From Candidatus Sigynarchaeota archaeon (GTDB lineage Archaea > Asgardarchaeota > Lokiarchaeia > Sigynarchaeales > Sigynarchaeaceae), in assembly GCA_030587525.1 (NCBI GenBank), contig JAUQYW010000068.1:1-18187 (forward strand): a stretch of DNA of 18,187 bases. The letters run 5' to 3'. Below are positions 7,939-15,363 of this stretch, piece after piece; within the stretch, counting starts at the first letter, position 1; every line of letters starts with the position of its first letter. The notes below the pieces were generated by a model. It saw only the letters and a program-made list of their open reading frames with translations. It did no database searches and was not told the DNA's origin. Both the position numbers and the translations under genes were made by a program.

Positions 7939-9285
7939 ATGCTTGGAGAAACCTTTGACGTGTGCGTGGTCGGCGCGGGCCCGGCGGGCTCAATCGCAGC
8001 GGAGCGACTAGCAAGAACTGGTGCTCGTGTCTTGCTGGTGGATGGCCAGAAGTTTCCCCGGTATAAATGCTGCGCGGCAGGAGTTCTCTGGCACGATGTC
8101 GAGGATTTCCCAGAAATCAAGCCCGTGATCGAGAATTACAATTATAAAATGACGTTTCACTCTCCTTCCTTGAAACATGAATTTTCCATCGAATCTGGCG
8201 ATCATTACCTCATGGGTCAGACGTACAGGGCCGTTCTTGACAATCACCTCGCCCTGCTGGCCAAGAAAGCGGGAGCAGAGTTTCGGGATAATACCCGTGC
8301 CACGAGTATCGAGCTTCTCGATGATCGAAAAGGCGTGATCATCGATTTGCATGACAACACCACGGGCAGCGATAGCAAGATCCAGTGCAAGATCGTGATC
8401 GGTGCCGACGGCGTGAAGTCAATCGTACGCAAGGAACATCCTGATTTCAAACGATGGAAAAAATCGGACTTGCTCATCGCCTCTGAGCTCGACGTTCCTA
8501 TGGACGAGGATGATATTCTCGCCATATATGGCAAGGAACGTGCAGTGCACATGTACTTGTATTTCCACGATATGCCCGGATACGCGTGGATTTTCACGAA
8601 AAAGAAATCGGTGTCGCTCGGTATGGGCACCATGCTCGAATTCAATGGTAAACCATATGGCGGGGGAATCCTGGCTTCGAAATTCAAGGAGTATTGTGCT
8701 TTTCTCGAGTCCGAGGGGCTGGTACGGCCTGGCAAGGTGGCTTTGCCGAAGACCAGTTATGCCCTCATCCCGTGTATGTCGTTGGCAAAGGCGACAACCC
8801 ACGGGCGTAACGCACTGCTCGTGGGAGACGCGGCGGGAGCCTTCGTGTCAGCACTGAGCGGGGAGGGGATATACTACAGCATGCTGAGCGGCCAATATGC
8901 TGCCGAAGCCGTGTTATCGGCATTGAAGGCTGATGATGCCTCGGCTCGGAGTCTTGGTCGATATCCGCAGCTGTGGAAAAAACGGCTGGAACGGGAGTTG
9001 AATTACCAGCATTTCGCGAAGCGCTACATGCTCGAGTTCAAGCGTCGTTGCGAGAAAGCAGTTCGCTGGGGGATGCACGACGCCACGATCCGGAGATTCA
9101 TGAGCGTGTTTTTCACCGGGGTTTACACGATCGACCGTCCTTTTATGGTGAAGCTTTATAGTCATTACATGCGTTTGAAAATCAAGGATATCATGGGCCG
9201 TATGGGCGATCGCGAGAAGAAGGGGGATTACGCGGGGGACGCGTCGAAATCGCCGAGCTTGATTCCATGGCGAGGTTTTCATTGA
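7939..9285 (+). CDS. Geranylgeranyl reductase family FAD-dependent oxidoreductase
   Basis: This 448-residue flavoprotein belongs to the family that saturates the isoprenoid chains of archaeal ether lipids, or of related isoprenoids. The N-terminal dinucleotide fold shows VVGAGPAGS (10-18) with D35 after the second strand. FPRYKCCAAG (39-48) is the family's characteristic motif, with its Cys. IGADGVKS (154-161) is the second FAD motif, and GDAAG (296-300) with GEGI (308-311) is the third. YALIP (274-278) matches the substrate-domain region. The C-terminal 110 residues are basic and extend past the usual core of about 390-400 residues. Digeranylgeranylglycerophospholipid reductase is the likeliest role, but the family also acts on menaquinone side chains and chlorophyll precursors. 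It would act at the inner face of the membrane. The neighbouring BAR-like gene has its own promoter, so the two are not an operon. Confidence 0.85.
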   Translation: MLGETFDVCVVGAGPAGSIAAERLARTGARVLLVDGQKFPRYKCCAAGVLWHDVEDFPEIKPVIENYNYKMTFHSPSLKHEFSIESGDHYLMGQTYRAVLDNHLALLAKKAGAEFRDNTRATSIELLDDRKGVIIDLHDNTTGSDSKIQCKIVIGADGVKSIVRKEHPDFKRWKKSDLLIASELDVPMDEDDILAIYGKERAVHMYLYFHDMPGYAWIFTKKKSVSLGMGTMLEFNGKPYGGGILASKFKEYCAFLESEGLVRPGKVALPKTSYALIPCMSLAKATTHGRNALLVGDAAGAFVSALSGEGIYYSMLSGQYAAEAVLSALKADDASARSLGRYPQLWKKRLERELNYQHFAKRYMLEFKRRCEKAVRWGMHDATIRRFMSVFFTGVYTIDRPFMVKLYSHYMRLKIKDIMGRMGDREKKGDYAGDASKSPSLIPWRGFH

Positions 9286-9312
9286 CCCAAATGAGGTGCG
9301 AGAGCCCCCGTT

Positions 9313-9321
9313 CTTTTTTTT
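9313..9321 (+). terminator. T-run terminator after the reductase gene
   Basis: A run of eight Ts lies about 30 bases after the stop codon at 9285, following a GC-rich AGCCCCCG. It fits T-run termination in archaea. Confidence 0.4.
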
Positions 9322-9365
9322 GATCGAACTGCTCGTTACAAAAATACCCGGTTTATGGAATCGTG

Positions 9366-9460
9366 GGATATACATTTTTAAGCGGGAAAGCAATTGTTTT
9401 CTCTAACAGCGCGGTCGAAGATGTGCCGAATCAGTCTATGACCCCGCTGCAATGAGGTGG
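9366..9460 (+). promoter_or_regulatory. Promoter and ribosome-binding site of the BAR-like gene
   Basis: GGATATACATTTTTAAG at about 9367-9383 is a good archaeal TATA region. It puts transcription start near 9400 and leaves a leader of about 60-70 bases. GAGGTGG at 9454-9460, seven bases before the ATG at 9468, is a strong Shine-Dalgarno match and fixes the start. The long leader with a strong ribosome-binding site contrasts with the short leaders of several neighbours. Confidence 0.55.
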
Positions 9461-9467
9461 ATTTAAC

Positions 9468-10157
9468 ATGAAAAACTTTTTCGAGAAGGTTAAAGGTGGC
9501 GTTGTTGGAGTTTATGCAAAACTATCCAAACAAAACGTGGAATTGATGAACCTTGTCAAGGAAAATAAAGAGTTTTTGGAAGCAACCCAGGCACTCGTGA
9601 AGGAATCCACGGAAGCTATTGGTAGCTTGAAGACGTATGCATCGAACGAGACACCGGCCATTAAAGATGCTTTTACCTCCGTTTCCGAATCGCTGGAATC
9701 CGTTGAACAGAGCCGGAGCGAGATGGTGGCCAAGCTTCAGGAACAATTCCTCGGTCCATTGACCACGCTCACCGAGGAATACAAGAAATTAAGCACCCAG
9801 ATGAGTGCTGACGAAAAGGCAAACAAGGATCTTGAAAAAGCCAAGGCGGACCTCGATAAGGTCAAGAAAAAACCCGCTGAAAAGGCAAAGCCGGGCGAGG
9901 CCGAAGGTGCTGACGCGAAGATCAAGGCGGCGCAAGAGAAGGCCACCAAGGAGCGAGAAGCAGTCGTGAAAATGACGGGCGAGTTCACCGAGGCCAAGGT
10001 TAAGGTGATGAAAGACGCGTTGGCCAAATTGATCGATCTGGAAGACGAGTTCTACAAGAAAGCAGCAGAAATGATCCAGAGCTCGAAAGCCAAGATTGCG
10101 GCCATCAACGTGCAGAAAGAAGTCGAAGCACAAGCAACCCAGCCTGCACCGAAATGA
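9468..10157 (+). CDS. BAR-domain-like coiled-coil protein
   Basis: The 229-residue protein is almost wholly helical, Lys/Glu/Ala-rich, with no cysteine, signal peptide or membrane helix. Residues 1-20 form a plausible amphipathic helix (F4, F5, V8, V12, V13, Y16, L19 on one face; lysines on the other). Three long helices follow: about 21-58, 64-135 and 148-215, with proline breaks at P63 and P136-P142. The pattern recalls eukaryotic N-BAR proteins. FLGPL (94-98) starts the second half of helix 2; LDKVKKK (129-135) is a basic segment at the helix 2-3 tip; AKIKAAQEK (150-158) opens helix 3; and LEDEFYKKAAEMI (191-203) falls where amphiphysin and endophilin have their Phe/Tyr-His helix-3 motif. 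Length matches a BAR domain (about 220-250). Such domains dimerise into curved membrane-binding modules. Without a structural search a generic coiled coil (for example PspA-like) remains possible. Confidence 0.6.
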   Translation: MKNFFEKVKGGVVGVYAKLSKQNVELMNLVKENKEFLEATQALVKESTEAIGSLKTYASNETPAIKDAFTSVSESLESVEQSRSEMVAKLQEQFLGPLTTLTEEYKKLSTQMSADEKANKDLEKAKADLDKVKKKPAEKAKPGEAEGADAKIKAAQEKATKEREAVVKMTGEFTEAKVKVMKDALAKLIDLEDEFYKKAAEMIQSSKAKIAAINVQKEVEAQATQPAPK

Positions 10158-10425
10158 GATATATTCCAAACTTGACATACAGTCTTTACGTTCAGAGATA
10201 ATGCTCTAAAGGGTCTATTTTTCTTTTTTAATTCTCTACGGTTCAAAAAGAATAATCACGATAGAATATTCGAAAAAAGGTGTCTTTGTGTGTCTCTGTC
10301 CCGGATTTGTGCCACATTCATCCCCGTGAAAGATGAAACCAGAACGGGTCAATTAGAAAAAAATAAAAAAGCCAAAAAGATTACTAGAATCAATTCTGTA
10401 ATAATCTGATCCAGGGAAAAATAGA
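10158..10425. other. AT-rich intergenic stretch of 268 bases
   Basis: This is the longest gene-free stretch. It holds the T-rich terminator of the BAR-like gene near its left end and an A-rich tract (about 10357-10379, containing AAATAAAAAA) that may be the promoter of the small zinc-ribbon gene. No tRNA, repeat array or conserved RNA fold is recognised. Confidence 0.5.
10215..10229 (+). terminator. T-rich terminator after the BAR-like gene
   Basis: CTATTTTTCTTTTTTA, two T-runs split by one C, lies about 60 bases after the stop codon. It fits archaeal T-run termination. Confidence 0.45.
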
Positions 10426-10593
10426 ATGACGCTAATCAAGGGAAAAAAGTGTCCGAAATGCTCGAAAACTGACCGCATCATCGAGGCTGAAGACAAGACG
10501 AAGATCTTGTATTATAATATGCAAGGTTCACCCGTCTACAAAAAGCAATACAAATGCGGCAATTGCGGGCATTACTTTCCGACCGAGACGTAA
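10426..10593 (+). CDS. Small zinc-ribbon protein, 55 residues
   Basis: This short gene runs from ATG at 10426 to TAA at 10591-10593. The product has two cysteine pairs, CPKC (9-12) and CGNC (44-47), 31 residues apart and both followed by Lys/Ser or Gly/His. That is the layout of a single rubredoxin-like zinc ribbon, with a charged strand-forming region (20-43) between. AGGGA at 10413-10417 is a weak ribosome-binding site eight bases before the ATG. An A-rich TATA-like AAATAAAAAA at 10361-10370 would place transcription start near 10395. Proteins this small with one ribbon often bind nucleic acid or act as subunits of transcription or ribosome complexes, and the same fold opens some transposases, but no transposase is nearby. 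The function is unknown. The cysteine pattern, which closes just before the stop, argues that it is real. Confidence 0.65.
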   Translation: MTLIKGKKCPKCSKTDRIIEAEDKTKILYYNMQGSPVYKKQYKCGNCGHYFPTET

Positions 10594-10637
10594 CCACCAA
10601 AATTCACCATTCAAATCCTGTTCTTTTTCATAACCTC

Positions 10638-10645
10638 TTTTTTTT
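10638..10645 (+). terminator. T-run between convergent genes
   Basis: Eight Ts (10638-10645), preceded by CTTTTT at 10623-10628, lie about 45 bases after the small zinc-ribbon gene. They probably end its transcript before it meets the convergent minus-strand gene. Confidence 0.45.
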
Positions 10646-10744
10646 ATCGCAGACCGCGATCAATCGATATGATTGTGCGATGGATCATGGCGAACCCGAG
10701 GACGGCGATGACGATGCCGAGGATATCATGGAAGGTCAGTGCTT

Positions 10745-13489
10745 TTAATACGACGGGTTGGGAGGCGGCGTTGAATCGAAGCCCGGCACGAAGGCGTGGA
10801 ATGGATTGACGAGCACGATGCCGTTCTCGAATGCTCGCTGGTAATACTGCCCGCCTGGGCCAGCCAGCAATTCCATCGGACCGAGTGCATTGCCGAGCTC
10901 TAGGTCGAAGAATTCCGGGTGCTTGGCGAGTTCCTGGCGCACGGTGTCGAGCGAGTAGCCGGCCAGGTTACGGGGATAGCCGCCGTCATACGTTGGCTGT
11001 GGGTGGAAGGCGACGGACGTGCAGTTGTTGACCTTGCCCATGAGGTATGTCGCCACGCAGTATTCCAGCGCCGCGGGATCGTCGCGGTTGTACCACGCGG
11101 CCCAGATGTACGAGCGATCTCGATCGCCATGGCTCACCAGGTTCTCCACGATGCCAGCCCAGTCCATAGCCTCGTAGAAGATGATGCTGGCCCGGTCGTC
11201 GACCCGCGTGCCGTACGCACCGCCGGACCGGAAGGCGAGCTCGCCCCAGATGCCATCCTGGTACTGCTGGGCTTCGTCCCAGAAGGCTTGCGAGATGATC
11301 TCGTGCAAGCTCTTGACGTGGACGCGCTGGAGCCACGTGTAGCACGTGGCCGTGATGTCCTCCGTGCTGTCGTAATCCCGAAGGTTGTTGATGTTCGTGC
11401 CCCAGTATCCACGCCACATGATCTCGTCGATGGCAACGCCGGTCGCGTGATAAGCTTGGACCCGGGTGTTCCAGATCCACGCGTAGTAATCTGCCCAGCC
11501 CGTGCTGCCGAGGTCCATGATGTGCGCGGTACTGTCATCGGACGGGCGATGGAGGCCGATAGCTTCATTGCCGTCGTCGGCCTTGAGGGTCCACGTATCC
11601 ATGGTGGCATTCCAGGTGGAAGTCGCGTTGCCGAGCGGGCTATCGACGGTCCAGCAGTCATACTCGCCAAGCGAGGTGCCGAAGGTCATTATGTAGAACC
11701 GGGTGCGGTTGTTGATGGCACGCATAGCGAGGATGTCGTCGGGATAGAGCGTGTAGTTAACGTACCCGCCGAGCGAGTAGACGTCCATGGTGCTGGCGAT
11801 CCAGTCGCGTGCTTGCGCGGTGGTGAAGTTACCGATGGCACGAGCGTCGTAGAGATAGGCACCGATGCGGACCGTCTTGCCCGGCCGGATGGTCTCGTTG
11901 CCCGGGGTGGCGGTCGGGAAAGGGGAGTAAAGGAGGATGCGAGCCGATCGCTCGGCGAGATCGAGGGAAGTGACGGGATTACCGTTGACATCGTAAAATA
12001 TGCGGCCGAGGTCGACGTGAACGATTGCTCGCGACAAGGACTGGAAAGTTCCACAGAGGGTTAACGTGAAGATGGCGATTGCGAGCACCGCTGCTGTGGT
12101 CATATTTCTCTGCCTTGCGCGAGCGACGTGCACTTGCCGAGCGAGATGCGGAACGCGGGCACCAGGAAGGTCGATCGCTTTCGGGGGGAGATGCCTGGCT
12201 AGAACATGGCTCAGCCACGTAAACAGCGCGACGAGGCCAGCGAGGCCAGCGATGACTACAGGGACGAGCCACAAGAAGCTGGGCCAATCGAGGACGAGAA
12301 ACTTCATTTCGTGGGCGCCGAGCCCGATAATGACCAACATGACCACGATCCAGAAAGCCTGGCCAAAGTCATGCCGCCACGGGAGGCGCTGCTGGCTCTT
12401 GCGAGAGAAGTCATCGAGGATCCATGTCCACGTGGTGCCCGTGAACAAGCCGAGCAAGACAATAGCAGGCCAACCAAGGAAGGCCGTCCAATTCAACCAG
12501 ATAAGGACTGCCTCGATCACGAGACCACCGGTCGCGATGGCGCCACGGATGCTCTCGGTATGCCTGGCGATGCCGTTGCCTGCCTTGCCGAGGAGGACGC
12601 TGATAACGAGGCCGAGGGCCAGGCCGGAAGCGACGCCGAATGCCCACGGTCCCCAGAGCGGCAGAACTCGCTCGGACGTGATGTAGAGCGCGATGACGGA
12701 ATGACCGAGGAGTATGAGCCACCTTGCAAAGAAGCCGAGCCAAAGATCCGGGCGGAACACGCGCTTGGGCAACCGGGACTTGGAATCAATGGCAACGGTG
12801 GTACCAGCAGCATCAGGAGCAACAACAGCATCGGCACCCGTGAGCGTGGCGAGATGCCACGACCGCACGAAATAAAGGGCAGCCGCGCCGAACCAGGCGA
12901 GCGGGAGGACGGGAACGAGCACGAGGGCATGGCCCATGGCGAGAAGGGCGATGATGATGCCCGGGAGCAGCACGTTGATCGTGAAGGGGACGTGGTTGTT
13001 ATTGGCTTGAACGCCGGTGCTGGTGTTGGTGCTAGCACCGGCATCATTGATGGCGGCACCTGGAATGGTCTCCTCGTGGAGGTTCGTGAAATCGAGCTGG
13101 GCGTTGAAGATCCCGAGGATGATGATGGCATCGATGAGGCTCATGGTGAGGAAGCTGCTCTTGTTGAAATCAAACTGCACCACGAGGCCAAAGACGGCAA
13201 GAAGGGGGACGAGGCACCAGCCCGTGATGGTCCGGAAGCGATGGCGATACTGTGCGGATCCGCAGGCATGCGCGGGGAGCTTGAGGAGCGGGACGAGGAG
13301 CAAGAGGCACGGGAGGAGGAGCAAGACCATCCACAAGGTCATGCCCGTCAAGCTTTGCTGGAAAAAGAGCGTGAATAGCCACGGGGCGAGGTAGAGCGTG
13401 AAGAAGGACGAGGCGGCGAGCGGAAGGCCAGCGAGGATGCGGGACAAGGAGGTGGTGCCGAGCGATGCTTTGGTCGATGGCAGTGCCAT
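10745..13489 (-). CDS. Polytopic membrane protein with putative extracellular glycoside-hydrolase-like domain
   Basis: The 914-residue protein has two halves. Residues 1-482 contain about 12-13 hydrophobic segments (for example 21-45, 50-70, 90-106, 113-130, 170-195, 250-270, 278-299, 316-358, 377-395, 405-428, 464-482), perhaps a transporter-like bundle. Residues 490-914 are soluble and carry seven N-glycosylation sequons (N531, N554, N579, N594, N621, N627, N822), so they probably face outside. This half resembles TIM-barrel putative glycosidases of the GHL15 type: FYIMTFGTS (598-606), a MDLGSTGW segment (658-665), GVAIDEIMW (684-692) with candidate catalytic D688/E689, IWGELAF (747-753), and a terminal FENGIVLVNP (887-896). 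The call is from pattern memory, not alignment. The gene is clearly GC-richer than its neighbours: 42 of 60 bases at 11221-11280 are G or C, against 32 of 60 at 16801-16860. A possible frame disruption near the 3' end is described separately. It runs opposite to the genes on its left. Confidence 0.7.
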   Translation of the reverse strand: MALPSTKASLGTTSLSRILAGLPLAASSFFTLYLAPWLFTLFFQQSLTGMTLWMVLLLLPCLLLLVPLLKLPAHACGSAQYRHRFRTITGWCLVPLLAVFGLVVQFDFNKSSFLTMSLIDAIIILGIFNAQLDFTNLHEETIPGAAINDAGASTNTSTGVQANNNHVPFTINVLLPGIIIALLAMGHALVLVPVLPLAWFGAAALYFVRSWHLATLTGADAVVAPDAAGTTVAIDSKSRLPKRVFRPDLWLGFFARWLILLGHSVIALYITSERVLPLWGPWAFGVASGLALGLVISVLLGKAGNGIARHTESIRGAIATGGLVIEAVLIWLNWTAFLGWPAIVLLGLFTGTTWTWILDDFSRKSQQRLPWRHDFGQAFWIVVMLVIIGLGAHEMKFLVLDWPSFLWLVPVVIAGLAGLVALFTWLSHVLARHLPPKAIDLPGARVPHLARQVHVARARQRNMTTAAVLAIAIFTLTLCGTFQSLSRAIVHVDLGRIFYDVNGNPVTSLDLAERSARILLYSPFPTATPGNETIRPGKTVRIGAYLYDARAIGNFTTAQARDWIASTMDVYSLGGYVNYTLYPDDILAMRAINNRTRFYIMTFGTSLGEYDCWTVDSPLGNATSTWNATMDTWTLKADDGNEAIGLHRPSDDSTAHIMDLGSTGWADYYAWIWNTRVQAYHATGVAIDEIMWRGYWGTNINNLRDYDSTEDITATCYTWLQRVHVKSLHEIISQAFWDEAQQYQDGIWGELAFRSGGAYGTRVDDRASIIFYEAMDWAGIVENLVSHGDRDRSYIWAAWYNRDDPAALEYCVATYLMGKVNNCTSVAFHPQPTYDGGYPRNLAGYSLDTVRQELAKHPEFFDLELGNALGPMELLAGPGGQYYQRAFENGIVLVNPFHAFVPGFDSTPPPNPSY

Positions 13490-13560
13490 GGAAGATATTC
13501 AGCTGCGGTGAACTTAACGTAATCACTCGCGACCCGACTGGTGGTCGACTCACCTTTCAC

Positions 13561-13574
13561 CGATAAAGTATGCA
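13561..13574 (-). promoter_or_regulatory. Possible TATA-like box for the polytopic membrane-protein gene
   Basis: On the minus strand the segment reads TGCATACTTTATCG, about 75-85 bases before the ATG at 13489. It is AT-rich in an otherwise mixed 181-base gap. No ribosome-binding site precedes the ATG. The assignment is weak. Confidence 0.25.
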
Positions 13575-13670
13575 AATATCACCAAGCCGCTATCAAGCGA
13601 TAAGATCAGCGTGCAAGCGCTAGAATAATACCGTACAGAGAAGAAAAAGATGGAATAGGGACGGGGATGT

Positions 13671-14342
13671 TCAATCGATGGGGATATCCGACACCTTTCG
13701 CTCCTTCTCGCCGATTTTTTGGAGGCGGACTTCGAGGATGCCGTTGGTATATCGTGCCTTCGCGTGATCGGGGTTAATCTTCGCTGGTAAATCAACCCGT
13801 TTTTGATACTTGTGCACGCCCTGAGAAAAAGCACTGATCTCTATCGAGTAATCCGTCGATTTGAGCTTGATATCATTCTTTTCAACGCCGGGCAACTCGA
13901 CGACGACCACGATCTCATTGTCCTCGTTGATGATATCGGCAATGGGTTCACGCACCACGGTCGGCATCGCCTCTTGATCGGGTGCGCCTTCCTCGTCGAC
14001 CGGTTGCACTGGCTTGACGTTTCCGAACTTGTTGATGATCGGTTTCCCGTTCTTGTCGAATTTCAAGCTGAAACCGAACACCAAGGGTCCTTTAATTTCT
14101 TTCTTCTTCGCATCGTCAGGATTCATTCCTTCTGGACCTGGCAAGCCCATTTGCTTGAAGATGTCCGTGAAATCCTTGCTTTTAAACTGTTTCATCATTT
14201 TCTTGAAAATATCCTGGAAATTTTCGAAGAAATCGCCGGAATTCGCGCCGAACGGTGAAGACTCATCCTCGTCCTCGTCGCGGTCCTCGTCGTCCTCGTC
14301 ATCTTCAGGTAATCGCCAAGGCTTCTTTTTCTTTCCCATCAT
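13671..14342 (-). CDS. Hsp20/alpha-crystallin family small heat-shock protein
   Basis: This is a 223-residue ATP-independent chaperone that would hold unfolding proteins in large oligomers. The alpha-crystallin domain covers about 130-210: REPIADII (131-138), VVVVELPGV (145-153), and the conserved end motif NGILEVRL (200-207). The tail ends in IPI (220-222), the I-x-I motif that bridges subunits. The N-terminal arm is long and unusual: KKKK (4-7), then a run of about 15 mostly acidic residues (13-27), then a Phe- and Lys-rich helix (38-65). The segment FGFSLKFDKNGKP (89-101) is a feature I associate with archaeal members. There are two adjacent ATGs at 14342 and 14339; the GGTGAG just upstream is better spaced for the second, giving 222 residues. 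The gene lies between two same-strand genes, with its own promoter. Confidence 0.88.
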   Translation of the reverse strand: MMGKKKKPWRLPEDDEDDEDRDEDEDESSPFGANSGDFFENFQDIFKKMMKQFKSKDFTDIFKQMGLPGPEGMNPDDAKKKEIKGPLVFGFSLKFDKNGKPIINKFGNVKPVQPVDEEGAPDQEAMPTVVREPIADIINEDNEIVVVVELPGVEKNDIKLKSTDYSIEISAFSQGVHKYQKRVDLPAKINPDHAKARYTNGILEVRLQKIGEKERKVSDIPID

Positions 14343-14344
14343 CG

Positions 14345-14398
14345 CTCACCTTGTTACTTGTTCTATCCTAGTTAACGCAACCACGTGTATTTATTTTT
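14345..14398 (-). promoter_or_regulatory. Promoter and ribosome-binding site of the Hsp20 gene
   Basis: On the minus strand GAAAAATAAATAC (14387-14399) is a good TATA-type element, placing transcription start near 14364. AAGGTGAG follows, ending at 14345, two bases before the first ATG and five before the second. The second ATG (14339) therefore has the more usual spacing. Confidence 0.5.
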
Positions 14399-14439
14399 CG
14401 TCGTGGGAGAATATTCCTTCGATTCATTCGACGGTCTTC

Positions 14440-15273
14440 TCAGAGAAATTCGGACAGGGTCGATTGACCTTTACCAGCAGCCCCGAATCGTGCTGGTTTC
14501 AAGCCAATCATCTCGCGAAACAAGTTCGTGCTCGCCGGGCCGAAGCCCGCGTAGTGATTGTTGAAAAAAACGAATATGTCCCGGATATCTTGCAATTCAA
14601 CATCCATCAATTGCTTGATCTTGAACATTTCATCCCGTTTTTCACGTTGTATCGTGCCGAAAGATTCGAGCTCCCTGTCACCAATGAAACGGAACACGTA
14701 AAAATCGCCCGTCTTCTTCACGAAGGGCTGGATGTCCGGGTGGATGCTACCTGCGATGGACAGGTTACGCTGTTTTCGTATGCGTTCGATGAGCTCGTCA
14801 TTCTCGAACCAGGATTCGTCGCGGAACTCGATCGCGTGCCGGATGTTTTCCGGCAACGCGTTCAGCAGCGAAATCACATCGTCCAAATGCTTGGACGTGA
14901 ATCGAGGCGGGAACTGGATGATCGTCGCTGCTAATTTACTACCCAGATGCCCCAAGGATGCGAAATAACGGTTGACAAGGCCTTCCAACAAGCCTTCCTT
15001 GACGGCACGGGGTAGCTCGTGCGTTATGCCCTTGAATAACTTGGCCACGAACTGGAAGTTTCCCGGCGTCTTGTCGCGCCATGTAGTGACCACGTCCGGT
15101 GAAGGTATCGTGTAAAACGTCGAATCGATCTCGATCGTGTCGAAGGCCGTCGCGTAATACCCGAGCTCGTTTGATGAGGTTAATCCTTTCGGATAAAACG
15201 TGCTTTTCCATCCCGGATAAGACCAACCCGAGCATCCAACATGGAAACGCCGTGCATTCGTTGCCGCGTGCAT
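14440..15273 (-). CDS. DUF72 (YecE-like) family TIM-barrel protein
   Basis: The 277-residue product matches the DUF72 family at normal length. Signature motifs, numbered from the ATG at 15273, are GCSGWSYPGWKSTFYP (13-28), EIDSTFYTIPS (48-58), QFPPRF (120-125), EFRDESWF (149-156) and FNNHYAGFGPAS (237-248). The biochemical role of the family is not established; the conserved acidic and aromatic residues suggest an enzyme with a TIM-barrel fold, perhaps nuclease- or sugar-related. A GTG at 15276 is in frame three bases upstream, but the ATG is favoured. A TATA-like box about 29 bases before the ATG suggests a leaderless message, with GGTG touching the start. The gene diverges from the alpha/beta hydrolase and precedes the Hsp20 gene by 97 bases on the same strand. 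Confidence 0.88.
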   Translation of the reverse strand: MHAATNARRFHVGCSGWSYPGWKSTFYPKGLTSSNELGYYATAFDTIEIDSTFYTIPSPDVVTTWRDKTPGNFQFVAKLFKGITHELPRAVKEGLLEGLVNRYFASLGHLGSKLAATIIQFPPRFTSKHLDDVISLLNALPENIRHAIEFRDESWFENDELIERIRKQRNLSIAGSIHPDIQPFVKKTGDFYVFRFIGDRELESFGTIQREKRDEMFKIKQLMDVELQDIRDIFVFFNNHYAGFGPASTNLFREMIGLKPARFGAAGKGQSTLSEFL

Positions 15274-15297
15274 CACCTTGGAAGCACTACGTCGAGC

Positions 15298-15306
15298 TAA
15301 TAAATA
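15298..15306 (-). promoter_or_regulatory. TATA box for the DUF72 gene
   Basis: On the minus strand this reads TATTTATTA, centred 29 bases before the ATG at 15273. Transcription would begin within about three bases of the start codon, so the message is probably leaderless. It lies back-to-back with the plus-strand element at 15321-15330. Confidence 0.55.
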
Positions 15307-15320
15307 GGTGCTGCTGCTAT

Positions 15321-15353
15321 GTTTTAATTATCGATCTAACTTGAATATGAGGT
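15321..15353 (+). promoter_or_regulatory. TATA-like box and ribosome-binding site of the membrane hydrolase gene
   Basis: GTTTTAATTA (15321-15330) is a TATA-like element. GAGGT at 15349-15353 lies 10 bases before the ATG at 15364 but only one base before an in-frame GTG at 15355, so the ATG is the better start. Together with the DUF72 box it forms a compact divergent promoter. Confidence 0.45.
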
Positions 15354-15363
15354 CGTGAAAAAA

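Noticed and set aside
10680..10748. Short acidic frame on the plus strand (Asp/Glu-rich, 22 residues from ATG 10680)
   Set aside because: It is too short, has no ribosome-binding site, and the opposite strand reads as a hydrophobic helix that may be the real coding signal.
10919..12064. 381-codon open frame on the plus strand
   Set aside because: It is opposite the GC-rich membrane-protein gene, where stop codons are rare in all frames. The translation has no recognisable motif, whereas the minus strand encodes sequon-rich, motif-bearing sequence.
12206..13378. 390-codon open frame on the plus strand, very rich in Glu, Asp and Arg
   Set aside because: It mirrors the membrane-helix half of the minus-strand gene: codons opposite hydrophobic residues read as charged ones. 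It is not a gene.
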